A DNA stretch of 38,069 bases from Desulfobacca sp. 4484_104 (GCA_002049795.1 MUKC01000028.1:1-38069); one strand, 5' to 3'; counted from the first letter of the stretch, positions 14,860 through 23,313 are shown. Numbers and translations: made by a program. Notes: generated by a model not told the origin, from the sequence alone.

Positions 14860-15554
14860 CTACCCTGGTGCTGGTGCACGGCTGGGCCGCGAGCAGCCGT
14901 ATCTGGCAACGGCAGCGCCAGCATTTCGGCGCTAGCCTGGAGCTACTCACCCCGGACCTGCCCGCCTGGGAGACTGGTTGGCTCTGCGATTATTTGCGGC
15001 CCTTGCCTTTAGATCAGACGGTGCTGGTGGGTTGGTCGCTGGGGGGAATGCTGGCCGGGGAGGCCCTGGCCCGGATAGGAAGTGCCCCGCGGCACCTGGT
15101 GCTGGTCGGGGTGGCCGCCAGTTTTTGCCGGCGGCCGGATTTCACCGGGGGAGTCGCTCCCGCCCTGGTCCGAGCCAGGCGCCGTCAACTGTGTTCCGAT
15201 CCTGCCCAGGTGGTTCAGGAATTTGCCCAACTCTGCCTGGCACCCGGCGAAGAGAATTTTGGCCAAGAATTATTATCTCTCTGGCCCCCGCCGGAAGTTC
15301 CGGAATTTTTGGCCGCGGGCCTGGATTATCTGCTGGCCCAGGACTTGCGGCCCTATCTTGGACGTTTAACGGGAAACGTCACTATAGTTCACGGCGACGC
15401 GGATCGGGTTACGCCGGTGGCGCAGGCTTATTACCTTAAAGAGCAGATGCCGGGGGCGCGGTTGGAAATTTTCCCCGATGCCGGGCATTTGCCGTTTCTG
15501 ACCCAGGCAGCTAAATTTAATGCCCTAATGATGGAACTAGTCGATGAAAGTTGA
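14856..15554 (+). CDS. bioH: BioH-like pimeloyl-ACP methyl ester esterase
   Basis: A 232-residue alpha/beta hydrolase starting with GTG that overlaps the bioF stop (GTGA). HGWAAS forms the oxyanion region, the nucleophile is Ser61 in VGWSLGG, the acid is probably Asp183 in HGDADRVTP, and the base His211 in DAGHLPFL. In the BioC-BioH route this enzyme releases the methyl group from pimeloyl-ACP methyl ester, and here it sits directly before bioC. Other isofunctional esterases (BioG, BioJ, BioK) exist; sequence and position fit a BioH-type enzyme, a little shorter than E. coli BioH (256). Confidence 0.83.
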   Translation: MTTLVLVHGWAASSRIWQRQRQHFGASLELLTPDLPAWETGWLCDYLRPLPLDQTVLVGWSLGGMLAGEALARIGSAPRHLVLVGVAASFCRRPDFTGGVAPALVRARRRQLCSDPAQVVQEFAQLCLAPGEENFGQELLSLWPPPEVPEFLAAGLDYLLAQDLRPYLGRLTGNVTIVHGDADRVTPVAQAYYLKEQMPGARLEIFPDAGHLPFLTQAAKFNALMMELVDES

Positions 15555-16368
15555 TAAAAACCGATTGGGCCATAATTTCGGCCGACAGGCATTCCGATAT
15601 GATCAATATGCCCAGGTGCAGCGTTACATGGCGGAGCAATTGGTGGGGTATTTGCAGGTTCTGGAGCGCCCCCCGGCCCGCATCCTGGAAATCGGCTGCG
15701 GCACCGGTTATCTGACGGGCCTATTGCGGCAGACCTTTCCAGACGCGCATCTGACCGCCCTGGACCTGGCCCCCGCGGCCCTGGCGCAGGCCCGGCGGCG
15801 GCTCGGCCACGATCCCTGGATCGATTGGCTGGTAGCGGATGGCGAGCAACCACTCCGGGGCCGCTTTGACCTGATCACTTCTAATTCGGTGTTCCAGTGG
15901 TTTAATCAGCCGGCCGAGAGTTGCCGGCGCTATCGGGAGCATTTGCACCCCGGCGGCGGGCTGATTTTTGCGACTCTGGGACCGGCCACCTTCCAGGAAT
16001 TAGCCCTCAGTCTGGAGCGCGCCGCCCAGCAACTTTCTCTTAATGGGGGCGGGGCGATATCCCCACCGCCGATTCCGGCCCAAGGCTTTGCCGGAAGCGC
16101 GGCATGGCAGCAGTTCTTAGTCCAGGCCGGATTTGTGGGGGTAAAGGTGCATCGTCAGTTGTGGATGGAGAGTTATCCCGGAGTGCTCGCTTTTCTTAAG
16201 GCCATCCGCGGCATGGGGGCGACCCGGCCCTGTCCGGCCGCTTTGTCACGCCGGTTGTTGACCGAGATGATTGCCAGTTATGAGGCCGGTTACCGGGTAA
16301 ATGGGACGATCCCGGTCACCTACGAGTTGCTTTGGGCGTTGGCCCGCCACGCCCTTCATTCGGTTTAG
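15544..16368 (+). CDS. bioC: Malonyl-ACP O-methyltransferase
   Basis: A 274-residue SAM-dependent methyltransferase that starts pimelate synthesis by methylating the free carboxyl of malonyl-ACP. NFGRQAFRYDQYAQVQ at the N-terminus and motif I LEIGCGTGYLTGLL, followed by LTALDLAP and LITSNSVFQWF, match BioC closely. It overlaps the bioH-like gene by 11 nt and ends the operon. No bioA (diaminopelargonate aminotransferase) is present between these genes, so that step must be encoded elsewhere. Confidence 0.92.
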   Translation: MKVDKNRLGHNFGRQAFRYDQYAQVQRYMAEQLVGYLQVLERPPARILEIGCGTGYLTGLLRQTFPDAHLTALDLAPAALAQARRRLGHDPWIDWLVADGEQPLRGRFDLITSNSVFQWFNQPAESCRRYREHLHPGGGLIFATLGPATFQELALSLERAAQQLSLNGGGAISPPPIPAQGFAGSAAWQQFLVQAGFVGVKVHRQLWMESYPGVLAFLKAIRGMGATRPCPAALSRRLLTEMIASYEAGYRVNGTIPVTYELLWALARHALHSV

Positions 16369-16473
16369 AAAGGTTCAAAATTCAAGATTCACGGTTCAGA
16401 GTCCGATAAGTGTAGAGTGGGGCTGGCCCGCCTGCCCAATTTCCCTTCTTTTGTAGAGAGCCAAAGGCTTATG

Positions 16474-16501
16474 AGTGACTGCTCCCCAGGGAGGAGTTAC
16501 T
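16474..16501. repeat. Stem-loop after the biotin operon
   Basis: AGTGACTGCTCC can pair with GGAGGAGTTACT over a 4-nt CCAG loop: 10 Watson-Crick pairs, one G-U pair and one mismatch. It lies ~105 nt after bioC and lacks a T-run on the plus strand, so it could be a processing or weak termination element rather than a classical terminator. Confidence 0.45.
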
Positions 16502-16530
16502 AAAAGTCCTCAATTCTAAAGCATCTTCCC

Positions 16531-16559
16531 TTGACATCGGTCCAGTCCCTCATTAACTT
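16531..16559 (+). promoter_or_regulatory. Candidate promoter of the universal stress protein gene
   Basis: A perfect TTGACA at 16531-16536 is followed after 17 nt by TAACTT (16554-16559), a weak -10. The region downstream is AT-rich. Only the -35 is convincing. Confidence 0.35.
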
Positions 16560-16611
16560 AAAATAAAATTAAGCCTGCAACTCAATGGCGTAGAAACGGA
16601 GGCCGAGACTT

Positions 16612-17055
16612 ATGAAGCAAATACAGAAAATCCTGTTCCCCGTCGATTTTAGCGAGTCATCTGAGAAATACATTCCTTGGGTAGTAACTTTCGCCAAGCA
16701 ATTTGATGCTACCTTATATCTGATTTCGGTTACGCCGGATGTCTCGAATTTTGCCAGTTTTTATGCTCCCCATGTCAATATCAAAGGCTTCCAGGATGAG
16801 ATCAAAGAGGGGGCGGCAAAGAAAATGAAGGAGTTTAGCGCGCGGCATTTAAAAGAGTTGCCCAAAGTGGAAACCAGGATGCCTACCGGCAAGGCAGAGG
16901 AAAAAATTCTTGAGGTCGCCCGGCAAGAACAGATTGATCTGATCATTATGGGCAGCCACGGTCGTACCGGTCTGGAGCGCACGATTTTTGGTAGTGTCGC
17001 CGAAAAAGTGATCAAGAGCGCGCCCTGTCCGGTTCTAACCATCCGTCCGGTTTAA
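16612..17055 (+). CDS. Universal stress protein (UspA family)
   Basis: A 147-residue cytoplasmic UspA-type protein. It begins with the family's ILFPVDFSESS strand-turn and ends with the ATP-binding signature GSHGRTG-x6-GS (G-x2-G-x9-G-S), followed by VAEKVIKSAPCPVLTIRPV. The presence of the full motif suggests the nucleotide-binding subclass. It stands alone with its own terminator. Its role (stress or energy-limitation response) is inferred from the family. Confidence 0.93.
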   Translation: MKQIQKILFPVDFSESSEKYIPWVVTFAKQFDATLYLISVTPDVSNFASFYAPHVNIKGFQDEIKEGAAKKMKEFSARHLKELPKVETRMPTGKAEEKILEVARQEQIDLIIMGSHGRTGLERTIFGSVAEKVIKSAPCPVLTIRPV

Positions 17056-17107
17056 AGCGGTCTTTCCTCAGCGCTTAAATTTTGGCTATAAATGTTTTGA
17101 AGCAGCG

Positions 17108-17135
17108 GGGCGCTAGACCAGCGCCCTTTAATTTT
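17108..17135 (+). terminator. Rho-independent terminator of the usp gene
   Basis: GGGCGCT (17108-17114) pairs with AGCGCCC (17120-17126) over a 5-nt loop, followed directly by TTTAATTTT. It lies about 50 nt after the usp stop, just before the convergent PrmA-like gene. Confidence 0.85.
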
Positions 17136-17144
17136 CTAAGCTTT

Positions 17145-17618
17145 TTATTGGTAACCAAGCGTGAGGCCCACCCAGGTGTAACTTCGTTCCGCGGGTAGCT
17201 CTATTTCCCAGCGGTCCAGGGTGGCTCGACGATGCAGTTGCCAGCCCTGGTTCAGATAGAGGGTCAACAGCGTCTGTTCCTGAGTTTCCCGGAAACCGGA
17301 GAGAATTAACCGGCCCTGAGGGTAGGTCAGGCGTTGCAATTCCATCACCTTGGCCATATGAACGGTCCAGGGCAGGTTGGCCACGACCAGCTCAAAATGG
17401 CCCCGCAGGGCTTCGGTTGAACCTTGCAGCCAGTGCACCTGGCCAGCCGGCTTTTCCATCTGGGCGGCAGCCAAAAGTTCCAGACATAACTGGGTGGTAG
17501 AGTGAGAGGGCGGGAAGGCCGTGCCACTTCGCAGAGTCAATACCCGGTCGCCAGGACGGGATCGGTAGGGTCGCCAGGCAGATCGGATAACCAATTGCGG
17601 AGCCAGGCGATAAAACAT
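17145..17618 (-). CDS. PrmA-like methyltransferase lacking the SAM-binding core
   Basis: 157 residues that match ribosomal protein L11 methyltransferase at both ends of its catalytic domain but not in the middle. Residues 31-49 (SGTAFPPSHSTTQLCLELL) correspond to PrmA's PGxAFGTGxHxTTxLCLxxL, and residues 74-157 (HFELVVANLPW ... GRLILSGFRETQEQTLL) to the C-terminal half. The intervening motif I (DxGxGSGIL) and acidic motif II, normally about 50 residues, are absent, and FGTGxH has become FPPSHS. The N-terminal L11-recognition domain is also missing. Methyltransferase activity is unlikely; it may be a decaying gene or a repurposed fold. The frame is intact. Confidence 0.6.
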   Translation of the reverse strand: MFYRLAPQLVIRSAWRPYRSRPGDRVLTLRSGTAFPPSHSTTQLCLELLAAAQMEKPAGQVHWLQGSTEALRGHFELVVANLPWTVHMAKVMELQRLTYPQGRLILSGFRETQEQTLLTLYLNQGWQLHRRATLDRWEIELPAERSYTWVGLTLGYQ

Positions 17619-17766
17619 AAATATCTCTCAATTGTGCGGGTTGGCGTCTCAGACCTATATTTTAAATTACCAGATGGACTTCCCCACGAGCAATATTTAA
17701 TTGTTAAGCTGAAGGGTAACCTGTATCTCAGTGAGCAAAAAAAATCGGCAGTTTCCCGGGTCGATC

Positions 17767-17795
17767 TTGACCGTATCTAGCTTTTTAGATAAGAA
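17767..17795 (+). promoter_or_regulatory. Candidate promoter for the gre-lonC pair
   Basis: TTGACC (17767-17772), 17 nt, then TAAGAA (17790-17795). The -10 is weak, and a further AT-rich stretch follows. The two downstream genes are 42 nt apart and probably share it. Confidence 0.3.
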
Positions 17796-17869
17796 TATAA
17801 GCAGCTAGACGGGAATTAACTAGCAATACTTACCGGCTAGTGAGGCTACCCCGAGGTAACATTGTCATT

Positions 17870-18349
17870 ATGAGTAAATCATTATTAACCCGGGCCGGAT
17901 ATGAAAGACTGCGCCAGGAATTGCGGCAGTTGCGGCAGGTCGTGCGTCCCCAAACCTTATCGGAAGTAATGGAAGCGGCTCAGGAGGGGCGGCTGGAGAA
18001 AAATACCGAATATCTGGAAGCTCGGGCCCGCCAGCTTCAGGTAGAAAACCGCATTGCGCAGTTACAACAGGTGTTGGCCAATTCGGAAGTGCTGGTCGGC
18101 AGCAACTTGACTCCGAATCGGGTAGTGTTTGATTCCCAGGTGCGGGTTCGCAACCTGTTTACCGGTCAGGTGCTGAGCTATCAACTGGTAGGGGAAGAAG
18201 AGGCCGATGCCCGCAACGGCCGGCTGTCGATCACCGCGCCGGTGGGGCAGGCCCTGTTGGGCCGCGCGGTCGGGGATCAGATCCGGATTCAGACCCCGGG
18301 CGGCTTAAGGGTATATCAGATATTAGAGATTCGCATGAGTAGTTCATGA
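17870..18349 (+). CDS. GreA/GreB family factor with altered catalytic tip
   Basis: A Gre-type RNA polymerase secondary-channel factor of 159 residues from the ATG at 17870; a GTG at 17840 would add 10 residues. The N-terminal coiled coil (about 7-75) and C-terminal FKBP-like domain (QVLSYQLVGEEEAD ... ALLGRAVGDQIRIQTPGG) are complete. The tip normally reads GDLxEN with Asp41 and Glu44 holding the Mg ion for transcript cleavage; here it is G40-R41-L42-E43-K44-N45, so both acidic residues are basic. The numbering agrees with E. coli GreA, which supports this start. Classical cleavage-factor activity is unlikely; a non-cleaving regulator like Gfh1 is more plausible. Confidence 0.87.
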   Translation: MSKSLLTRAGYERLRQELRQLRQVVRPQTLSEVMEAAQEGRLEKNTEYLEARARQLQVENRIAQLQQVLANSEVLVGSNLTPNRVVFDSQVRVRNLFTGQVLSYQLVGEEEADARNGRLSITAPVGQALLGRAVGDQIRIQTPGGLRVYQILEIRMSSS

Positions 18350-18391
18350 CCGGACCGAGCCGCTATTTACTTTCAATCCTAAGGAGGACAA

Positions 18392-20812
18392 ATGTCACGC
18401 ACTGATTGGGAATTAAAGCCAGAGAACTTGCGCACGGTTTGTGATCCAGACTCATTAGGATTTGAAACCACGGCGGAACTGGAACCCCTGACGGATAAGG
18501 TAGTAGCTCAATATCGCGCCCGGCATGCCCTGGAGTTTGGCCTCGGCATGAAAGACCCGGAGTTCAATATCTTTGTGGTGGGTTTGCCCCGGACCGGCAA
18601 GGTCGAAATGATCAAGGCCTATGTTGATGAACTGGCCTCTAAAGAAGAAACTCCACCTGACTATGTTTACGTCTATAATTTTAAAGAGCCGGAGAAGCCC
18701 AACGCCCTGAAGCTACCGACTGGGAAAGGACGGGAGTTGGAAAACGACTTAAATGGGTTAATTTCCACTCTAAAGGTTCAGATCCCGGAGGTCTTTGAGA
18801 GTGAAAATTATACCTCGCGGCGCGAGGCCTTAGTGCGCAAATTTAACAAGGAAAGAAATGCCGTACTACAGGAATTAGATACCAAGGCCGGGGCCGAGGG
18901 TTTTATTCTTAATGTTTCCCAAACCGGCTTAATGATCGTCCCCGGTAAAGATGGTAAACCCATGGGGGATGAGGAACTTAAGGCCTTAAGTGATGCCGAA
19001 CGGGAGGAATTGCGCCAGAAATCCAATGCCCTACACGCAGAGATGACCGAGGCCTTACATAAAATCCGTAAAATGGAAAAGGAGTTCGAAGCCGAAGAGA
19101 AGCAACTGGACCAAAATATTGCGCTTTATGTGGTAGGCCATCGGATCGAGGAGCTGATCGAAAAATATCAGGGCTATCCGGAGGTGACCGAGTATTTGCG
19201 TCAGGTCGAACAAGATATCTTAAAAAATATTGATGACTTAAAACGTCGTCCGGGTAGCACCCCGACGCCCTTTCCGATTCCTATCCCCGAGCCCAGTTTT
19301 GTCCAATATCGGGTGAACGTCTTCGTCGATCATTCGGCTACCCAAGGGGCGCCGGTAGTCTTAGAAAATAATCCGACCTATACCAATCTGTTCGGCGGCA
19401 TCGAGCGTCGGGCCCAGTTCGGGGCCTTGGTCACCGATTTTACCCTGATCCGTCCCGGGGCCTTGCATCGCGCCAATGGCGGTTATCTGATCATGAATTC
19501 CTTGGATCTGTTAAAGTGGTATTTTTCTTACGAAGCGCTGAAACGGGCCTTAAAAAATCAGGAAATCAAGATCGAAGACCTGGGCGAACAGTTGGGCCTG
19601 ATCACCACCAAGACCTTGCACCCCGAGCCTATCCCTTTAAAACTAAAGGTAATCTTAACGGGCAGCCCCTTGCTTTATCAATTGCTTTACACCTATGATG
19701 AGGACATGCATAAACTTTTTAAGGTCAAGGCCGACTTTGATTGGGAGATGCGTCGCACCCCCGAACACCTGCAGAAATTCTCGGCCTTTCTAAGAAGTTA
19801 CTGCGAAAAGGAGAACTTGCGGCCAGTCCACAAGACCGGGGCCGCCCGGCTGGTGGAGTACGCCAGCGAGTTAGTGGGGCATCAAGAGAAGCTCACCCTG
19901 CAACTGGCTGAGGTGGCCGCGGTACTGAAGGAGGCCAATTTCTGGGCCGGCACCAATGGCCATGACGTCATCCGGGCCGAGGATATGGAAAAGGCCATTG
20001 CTGAAAAGATTTACCGCTCGGACCTGCCCGAAGAAAAGCTGCAGGAATTTATTCAGGAAGGCATGCTGACCATCGAAACCAGCGGCGCGGTGCAGGGCCA
20101 GGTCAATGGGCTGTCCGTTTATATGTTGGGCGATCATGCCTTTGCGCGCCCCAGTCGGATTACCGCCGCGGTGTCGCTGGGCAAAGAAGGCGTGGTGACC
20201 ATCGACCGAGAATCCAAGCTCTCCGGCAATATCCATACCAAAGGGGTGATGATTCTCTCCGGCTATCTCAAAAGCTGTTTTGCCCAGGATAAGCCCCTGA
20301 CCCTATCGGCCAGCCTCTGTTTTGAGCAGAGTTACGGTATGGTCGAAGGGGACAGCGCCTCCGGCGCGGAGCTGCTGGCCTTGCTTTCCTGTCTGGCAGA
20401 GGTCCCTCTGGCCCAGAATATCGCCGTCACCGGCTCAATCAGCCAGCGCGGTGAGTTTCAGCCCATCGGCGGGGTTAATTGGAAGATCGAGGGTTTTTAT
20501 AAGGTCTGTAAGGTCCGGGGACTGGACGGCAGCCACGGGGTGATCATCCCCAAGGCCAACGTTCAGGACCTGATGCTGAAAAAAGAGGTGTTGGACGCAG
20601 TCCGGGAAGGCAAATTTCATGTCTGGGCCGTAGGCCAGATAAACGAGGCCTTGGAGATTATGACCGATTTACCTGCGGGCCAGAAGCTGCCCGAAGGCGG
20701 CTTTGAACCGGGGACGATAAACTACCGGGTCGATCAGAAGCTGCGGCAGATGATGGAAACCGCTCGGGAACTGATGAAAGAGGAAAAAGGCGCCAGCAAA
20801 GAAAACGAATAA
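18392..20812 (+). CDS. Lon-like protease, LonC/AAA_32 type
   Basis: An 806-residue Lon-family protease with an AAA-like N-terminal part, a long helical insertion (about 145-265) and a C-terminal Lon proteolytic domain. The Ser-Lys dyad is Ser657 in EGDSAS and Lys698 in GGVNWKIEG, the LonB/LonC arrangement. The P-loop is degenerate: GLPRTGKV (64-71) lacks the Ser/Thr after Lys, and the Walker B region reads ANGGYLIMNSLDLL without acidic residues. This fits Lon relatives with weak or no ATPase function. AAGGAGG precedes the ATG. It follows the Gre-like gene by 42 nt, probably in one transcript. Confidence 0.9.
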   Translation: MSRTDWELKPENLRTVCDPDSLGFETTAELEPLTDKVVAQYRARHALEFGLGMKDPEFNIFVVGLPRTGKVEMIKAYVDELASKEETPPDYVYVYNFKEPEKPNALKLPTGKGRELENDLNGLISTLKVQIPEVFESENYTSRREALVRKFNKERNAVLQELDTKAGAEGFILNVSQTGLMIVPGKDGKPMGDEELKALSDAEREELRQKSNALHAEMTEALHKIRKMEKEFEAEEKQLDQNIALYVVGHRIEELIEKYQGYPEVTEYLRQVEQDILKNIDDLKRRPGSTPTPFPIPIPEPSFVQYRVNVFVDHSATQGAPVVLENNPTYTNLFGGIERRAQFGALVTDFTLIRPGALHRANGGYLIMNSLDLLKWYFSYEALKRALKNQEIKIEDLGEQLGLITTKTLHPEPIPLKLKVILTGSPLLYQLLYTYDEDMHKLFKVKADFDWEMRRTPEHLQKFSAFLRSYCEKENLRPVHKTGAARLVEYASELVGHQEKLTLQLAEVAAVLKEANFWAGTNGHDVIRAEDMEKAIAEKIYRSDLPEEKLQEFIQEGMLTIETSGAVQGQVNGLSVYMLGDHAFARPSRITAAVSLGKEGVVTIDRESKLSGNIHTKGVMILSGYLKSCFAQDKPLTLSASLCFEQSYGMVEGDSASGAELLALLSCLAEVPLAQNIAVTGSISQRGEFQPIGGVNWKIEGFYKVCKVRGLDGSHGVIIPKANVQDLMLKKEVLDAVREGKFHVWAVGQINEALEIMTDLPAGQKLPEGGFEPGTINYRVDQKLRQMMETARELMKEEKGASKENE

Positions 20813-20934
20813 AAAACTTTACGAGTTTACAATAATAGCTGAATAAAGATCCCTGAGGCCCTTTAAAGTTATGTTGCCCCGTGTCAGGTCTCATCTGTTC
20901 TAGTTTCGCTGCAGTTCAGAGCCAAGCCTGTTCA

Positions 20935-21753
20935 TCACAATTTATGGGATTCGATATAGGCATAAGCGGAGTGGTTGTGGATGGATTCGAAGTTTTCGGA
21001 GTCTATGGAGTACCAGGTAAAATTATTCATCTTATCAAGCTTCAGGGCGATTTCGCGCACTACATCCTCAACAAAGCGGGGATTGGCATAAGCATGTTCG
21101 GTGACGTACTTTTCGTCAGGGCGTTTTAGTAAGGCATAAACCTCACACGACGCCGATTCTTCAATCACTCGGATCAGGTCCTCAATCCAGAAAAACTTCT
21201 TGAACCGCACCTGAACCCGGACTTCGCCCCGCTGGTTATGGGCCCCGACCCGGCTGATCTCTTTGGAACAGGGGCAGAGCGTGGTGATCGGTACCTTGAC
21301 GCCGACCAACAGGTCGATATGCCCGTTTGAATTCAGCGATCCCTTGATGGTGCAGATATATTCCATCAGACCGCGGGAACCGGTCACCGGCGCCTCTTTT
21401 TCAATGAAATACGGGAAAGTCAGTTCGAGATGCGCGGAATGGGCATTGAGACGCCGCCGGGTCTCTTCCAAGATAATCGAGATATTCTTGATACTAATGT
21501 TGCGGCGAAATTCACTTAAAATTTCAATAAACCGGCTCATATGGGTGCCCTTGTGGCGATAGGGCAGGTTCACGTAAACATTGATACGCGCCACCGTATT
21601 CTGGGTGCCGTTACATTTATCGAGGACGACAATTGGATAGGAGATATTTTTCACTCCGACCTTGTCAATATCAATCATCCGATGGTCTGGCCGGCTCTGG
21701 ACATCAGCAATTTTGGCCAGGTCAATGGCAGCTATCACTTTGCCTTTCTGCAC
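20935..21753 (-). CDS. folE2: GTP cyclohydrolase I, type IB (FolE2)
   Basis: A 272-residue member of the FolE2/MptA family, which opens the GTP ring to make 7,8-dihydroneopterin triphosphate for tetrahydrofolate and queuosine-type pathways. Hallmarks are VGVKNISYPI, YRHKGTHMSRFIE, the metal-binding cysteine region TTLCPCSKEIS, GAHNQRGEV and the C-terminal HNHSAYAY. Unlike FolE, this type is not zinc-specific. The start is GTG at 21753 behind an excellent GGGAGGGGAG. It lies 140 nt downstream of hisD on the same strand, perhaps co-transcribed. Confidence 0.94.
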   Translation of the reverse strand: MQKGKVIAAIDLAKIADVQSRPDHRMIDIDKVGVKNISYPIVVLDKCNGTQNTVARINVYVNLPYRHKGTHMSRFIEILSEFRRNISIKNISIILEETRRRLNAHSAHLELTFPYFIEKEAPVTGSRGLMEYICTIKGSLNSNGHIDLLVGVKVPITTLCPCSKEISRVGAHNQRGEVRVQVRFKKFFWIEDLIRVIEESASCEVYALLKRPDEKYVTEHAYANPRFVEDVVREIALKLDKMNNFTWYSIDSENFESIHNHSAYAYIESHKL

Positions 21754-21893
21754 GGTCTCCCCTCCCGGAGAGTTTGCTCCGCCAGGTGACTAACCCAGCT
21801 AAAAAATTATTAATCTAAATTCAATTATATGTCATAATTACAACATTTACAAGCCCAGGGGTTTATCGGCGTACGGGGTTGCCTACCGCACTT

Positions 21894-23195
21894 TCAGACA
21901 TATCGGAACCGTTCGGCAATGGTTCGGGCATGGAGGGGCAGACCCTCGGCTTCGGCCAGGATGATTACCGCCTCCTTGACGGACTGCAAGCCCTCCAAAG
22001 ACAAATGTTGAAACGTAGGTTTCTTGATAAAATCGTCTACCGACAGTCCGGAAAACATGCGGGCGCACTGTCCGGTCGGGAGGACATGATTGGTGCCGGA
22101 AGCATAATCACCGGCGGGGATAGGTGCATAGGGTCCCAGGAAGATGGAGCCGGCGTGCCGGATGCAGGGCAGCACCTCGAAAGGCTCGCGGGTGAGAATC
22201 TGCAGATGTTCCGGGGCATAAAGATTGACGAACTCCAGGGCTTCACTAAGGTCGTGTGCGACCAGGATGGCCGAATGGTTGTTGATCGCAGCCTGTAAAA
22301 TCTCCTGGCGCGGCAAGTGCGGGAACTCTGCGGTTATGGCTTCCAACACCTGATGTGCCAGTTTCTCGGAAGTAGTAACCAGAACCGAGGAGGCGTCCGG
22401 GTCGTGTTCGGCCTGAGACAAAAAATCCGCCACGACCAAGCGGGGGTCGGCGCGGTCATCGGCCAGGATCAGCGCTTCGCTGGGGCCGGCCGGGGAATCA
22501 ATGGCCACCTCGCCGAACACCAACAACTTGGCGGCGGTGACATACTTATTACCCGGGCCCACGATTTTATCTACCTTGGGAACCAAATTGGTGCCATACG
22601 CCATGGCCGCGATGGCCCAGGGTCCGCCGATTTTGTAGATCTGCTGGGCGCCGGCCAGATGCGCCGCGGCCAGGGTAGCGCCGTGGACCACCATACCCTG
22701 ATCGGGCGGTGTGCAGGCGATGATTTCCCGCACACCCGCTACGCGAGCCGGGATAATAGTCATCAGCACCGTCGACGGATATTTAGCCAGGCCGCCGGGA
22801 ATATAGCAGCCCACCCGCTCCAGGGGGCGATAGAGTCGCCCCGCCAGGATGCCGGGCCGCACCTCAATGGACCACATTTCCTTCTCCAACTGGGCCTGGT
22901 GGAATTTTTCAATGTTGGCCGCGGCAAGCTGCAGGGCCTCAATTATTTTAGGATCGACAGAATTATAAGCCGCCTCAATTTCCGCAGGTTTGACCACCAG
23001 GTCGTCGGGAGACAGATTATACTTATAATCCCCGTAGATTTCCAGGGCTTCGATATCCCCTCGTTTTCGTACCGCTTCGACGATCCTCTTGACATCATCC
23101 AGCACCGCCGAGATATCTTCGCGCGACCGGGTCAGGATGGCCTGGCGGCGTTGGTCGCTAAGCTCCCGCAGTTTCTCCACGATTAATTCAAGCAT
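21894..23195 (-). CDS. hisD: Histidinol dehydrogenase
   Basis: A 433-residue enzyme for the last two NAD-dependent oxidations of histidine synthesis. It shows GRLYRPLERVGCYIPGG, the DKIVGPGNKYV motif, AGPSEALILAD, the zinc-ligand region SQAEHDPDASS, and the C-terminal active-site stretch GDYASGTNHVLPTG with SVDDFIKK. Length is normal. The ATG at 23195 follows GGAAAG. No other his genes are adjacent. A TATAAT-type promoter lies ~50 nt upstream. Confidence 0.96.
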   Translation of the reverse strand: MLELIVEKLRELSDQRRQAILTRSREDISAVLDDVKRIVEAVRKRGDIEALEIYGDYKYNLSPDDLVVKPAEIEAAYNSVDPKIIEALQLAAANIEKFHQAQLEKEMWSIEVRPGILAGRLYRPLERVGCYIPGGLAKYPSTVLMTIIPARVAGVREIIACTPPDQGMVVHGATLAAAHLAGAQQIYKIGGPWAIAAMAYGTNLVPKVDKIVGPGNKYVTAAKLLVFGEVAIDSPAGPSEALILADDRADPRLVVADFLSQAEHDPDASSVLVTTSEKLAHQVLEAITAEFPHLPRQEILQAAINNHSAILVAHDLSEALEFVNLYAPEHLQILTREPFEVLPCIRHAGSIFLGPYAPIPAGDYASGTNHVLPTGQCARMFSGLSVDDFIKKPTFQHLSLEGLQSVKEAVIILAEAEGLPLHARTIAERFRYV

Positions 23196-23244
23196 ATTGA
23201 TGCTTTCCGATCATCTGTTAATTACTCCTAAATTGATGTGAGGT

Positions 23245-23273
23245 ATTATAGCAGATTGTAATTCAGGGCACAA
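23245..23273 (-). promoter_or_regulatory. hisD promoter
   Basis: Read on the minus strand: TTGTGC (23273-23268), a 17-nt spacer and a perfect TATAAT (23250-23245), about 50 nt before the hisD start. The -35 matches poorly, the -10 exactly. Confidence 0.5.
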
Positions 23274-23313
23274 TTATCTTTACGGATTAATGAGTATATT
23301 CCAATAAATTGGG

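Noticed and set aside
14978-15439. 153-residue plus-strand frame overlapping the BioH-like gene
   Set aside because: Gly/Pro/Arg-rich frame shifted relative to a hydrolase with an intact triad and operon overlaps.
16370-16405. TTCA-rich stretch after bioC (AAGGTTCAAAATTC and following)
   Set aside because: Imperfect short repeats of a few bases, common in AT-rich spacers; no regular unit length.
17502-17780. 92-residue plus-strand frame between the PrmA-like and Gre-like genes
   Set aside because: No ribosome-binding site, half of it lies antisense to the PrmA-like gene, and no family pattern is seen.
22317-23186. 289-residue plus-strand frame opposite hisD
   Set aside because: Long only because of hisD codon use; composition (Gly/His/Arg-rich) is typical of an antisense shadow, and hisD is unambiguous.
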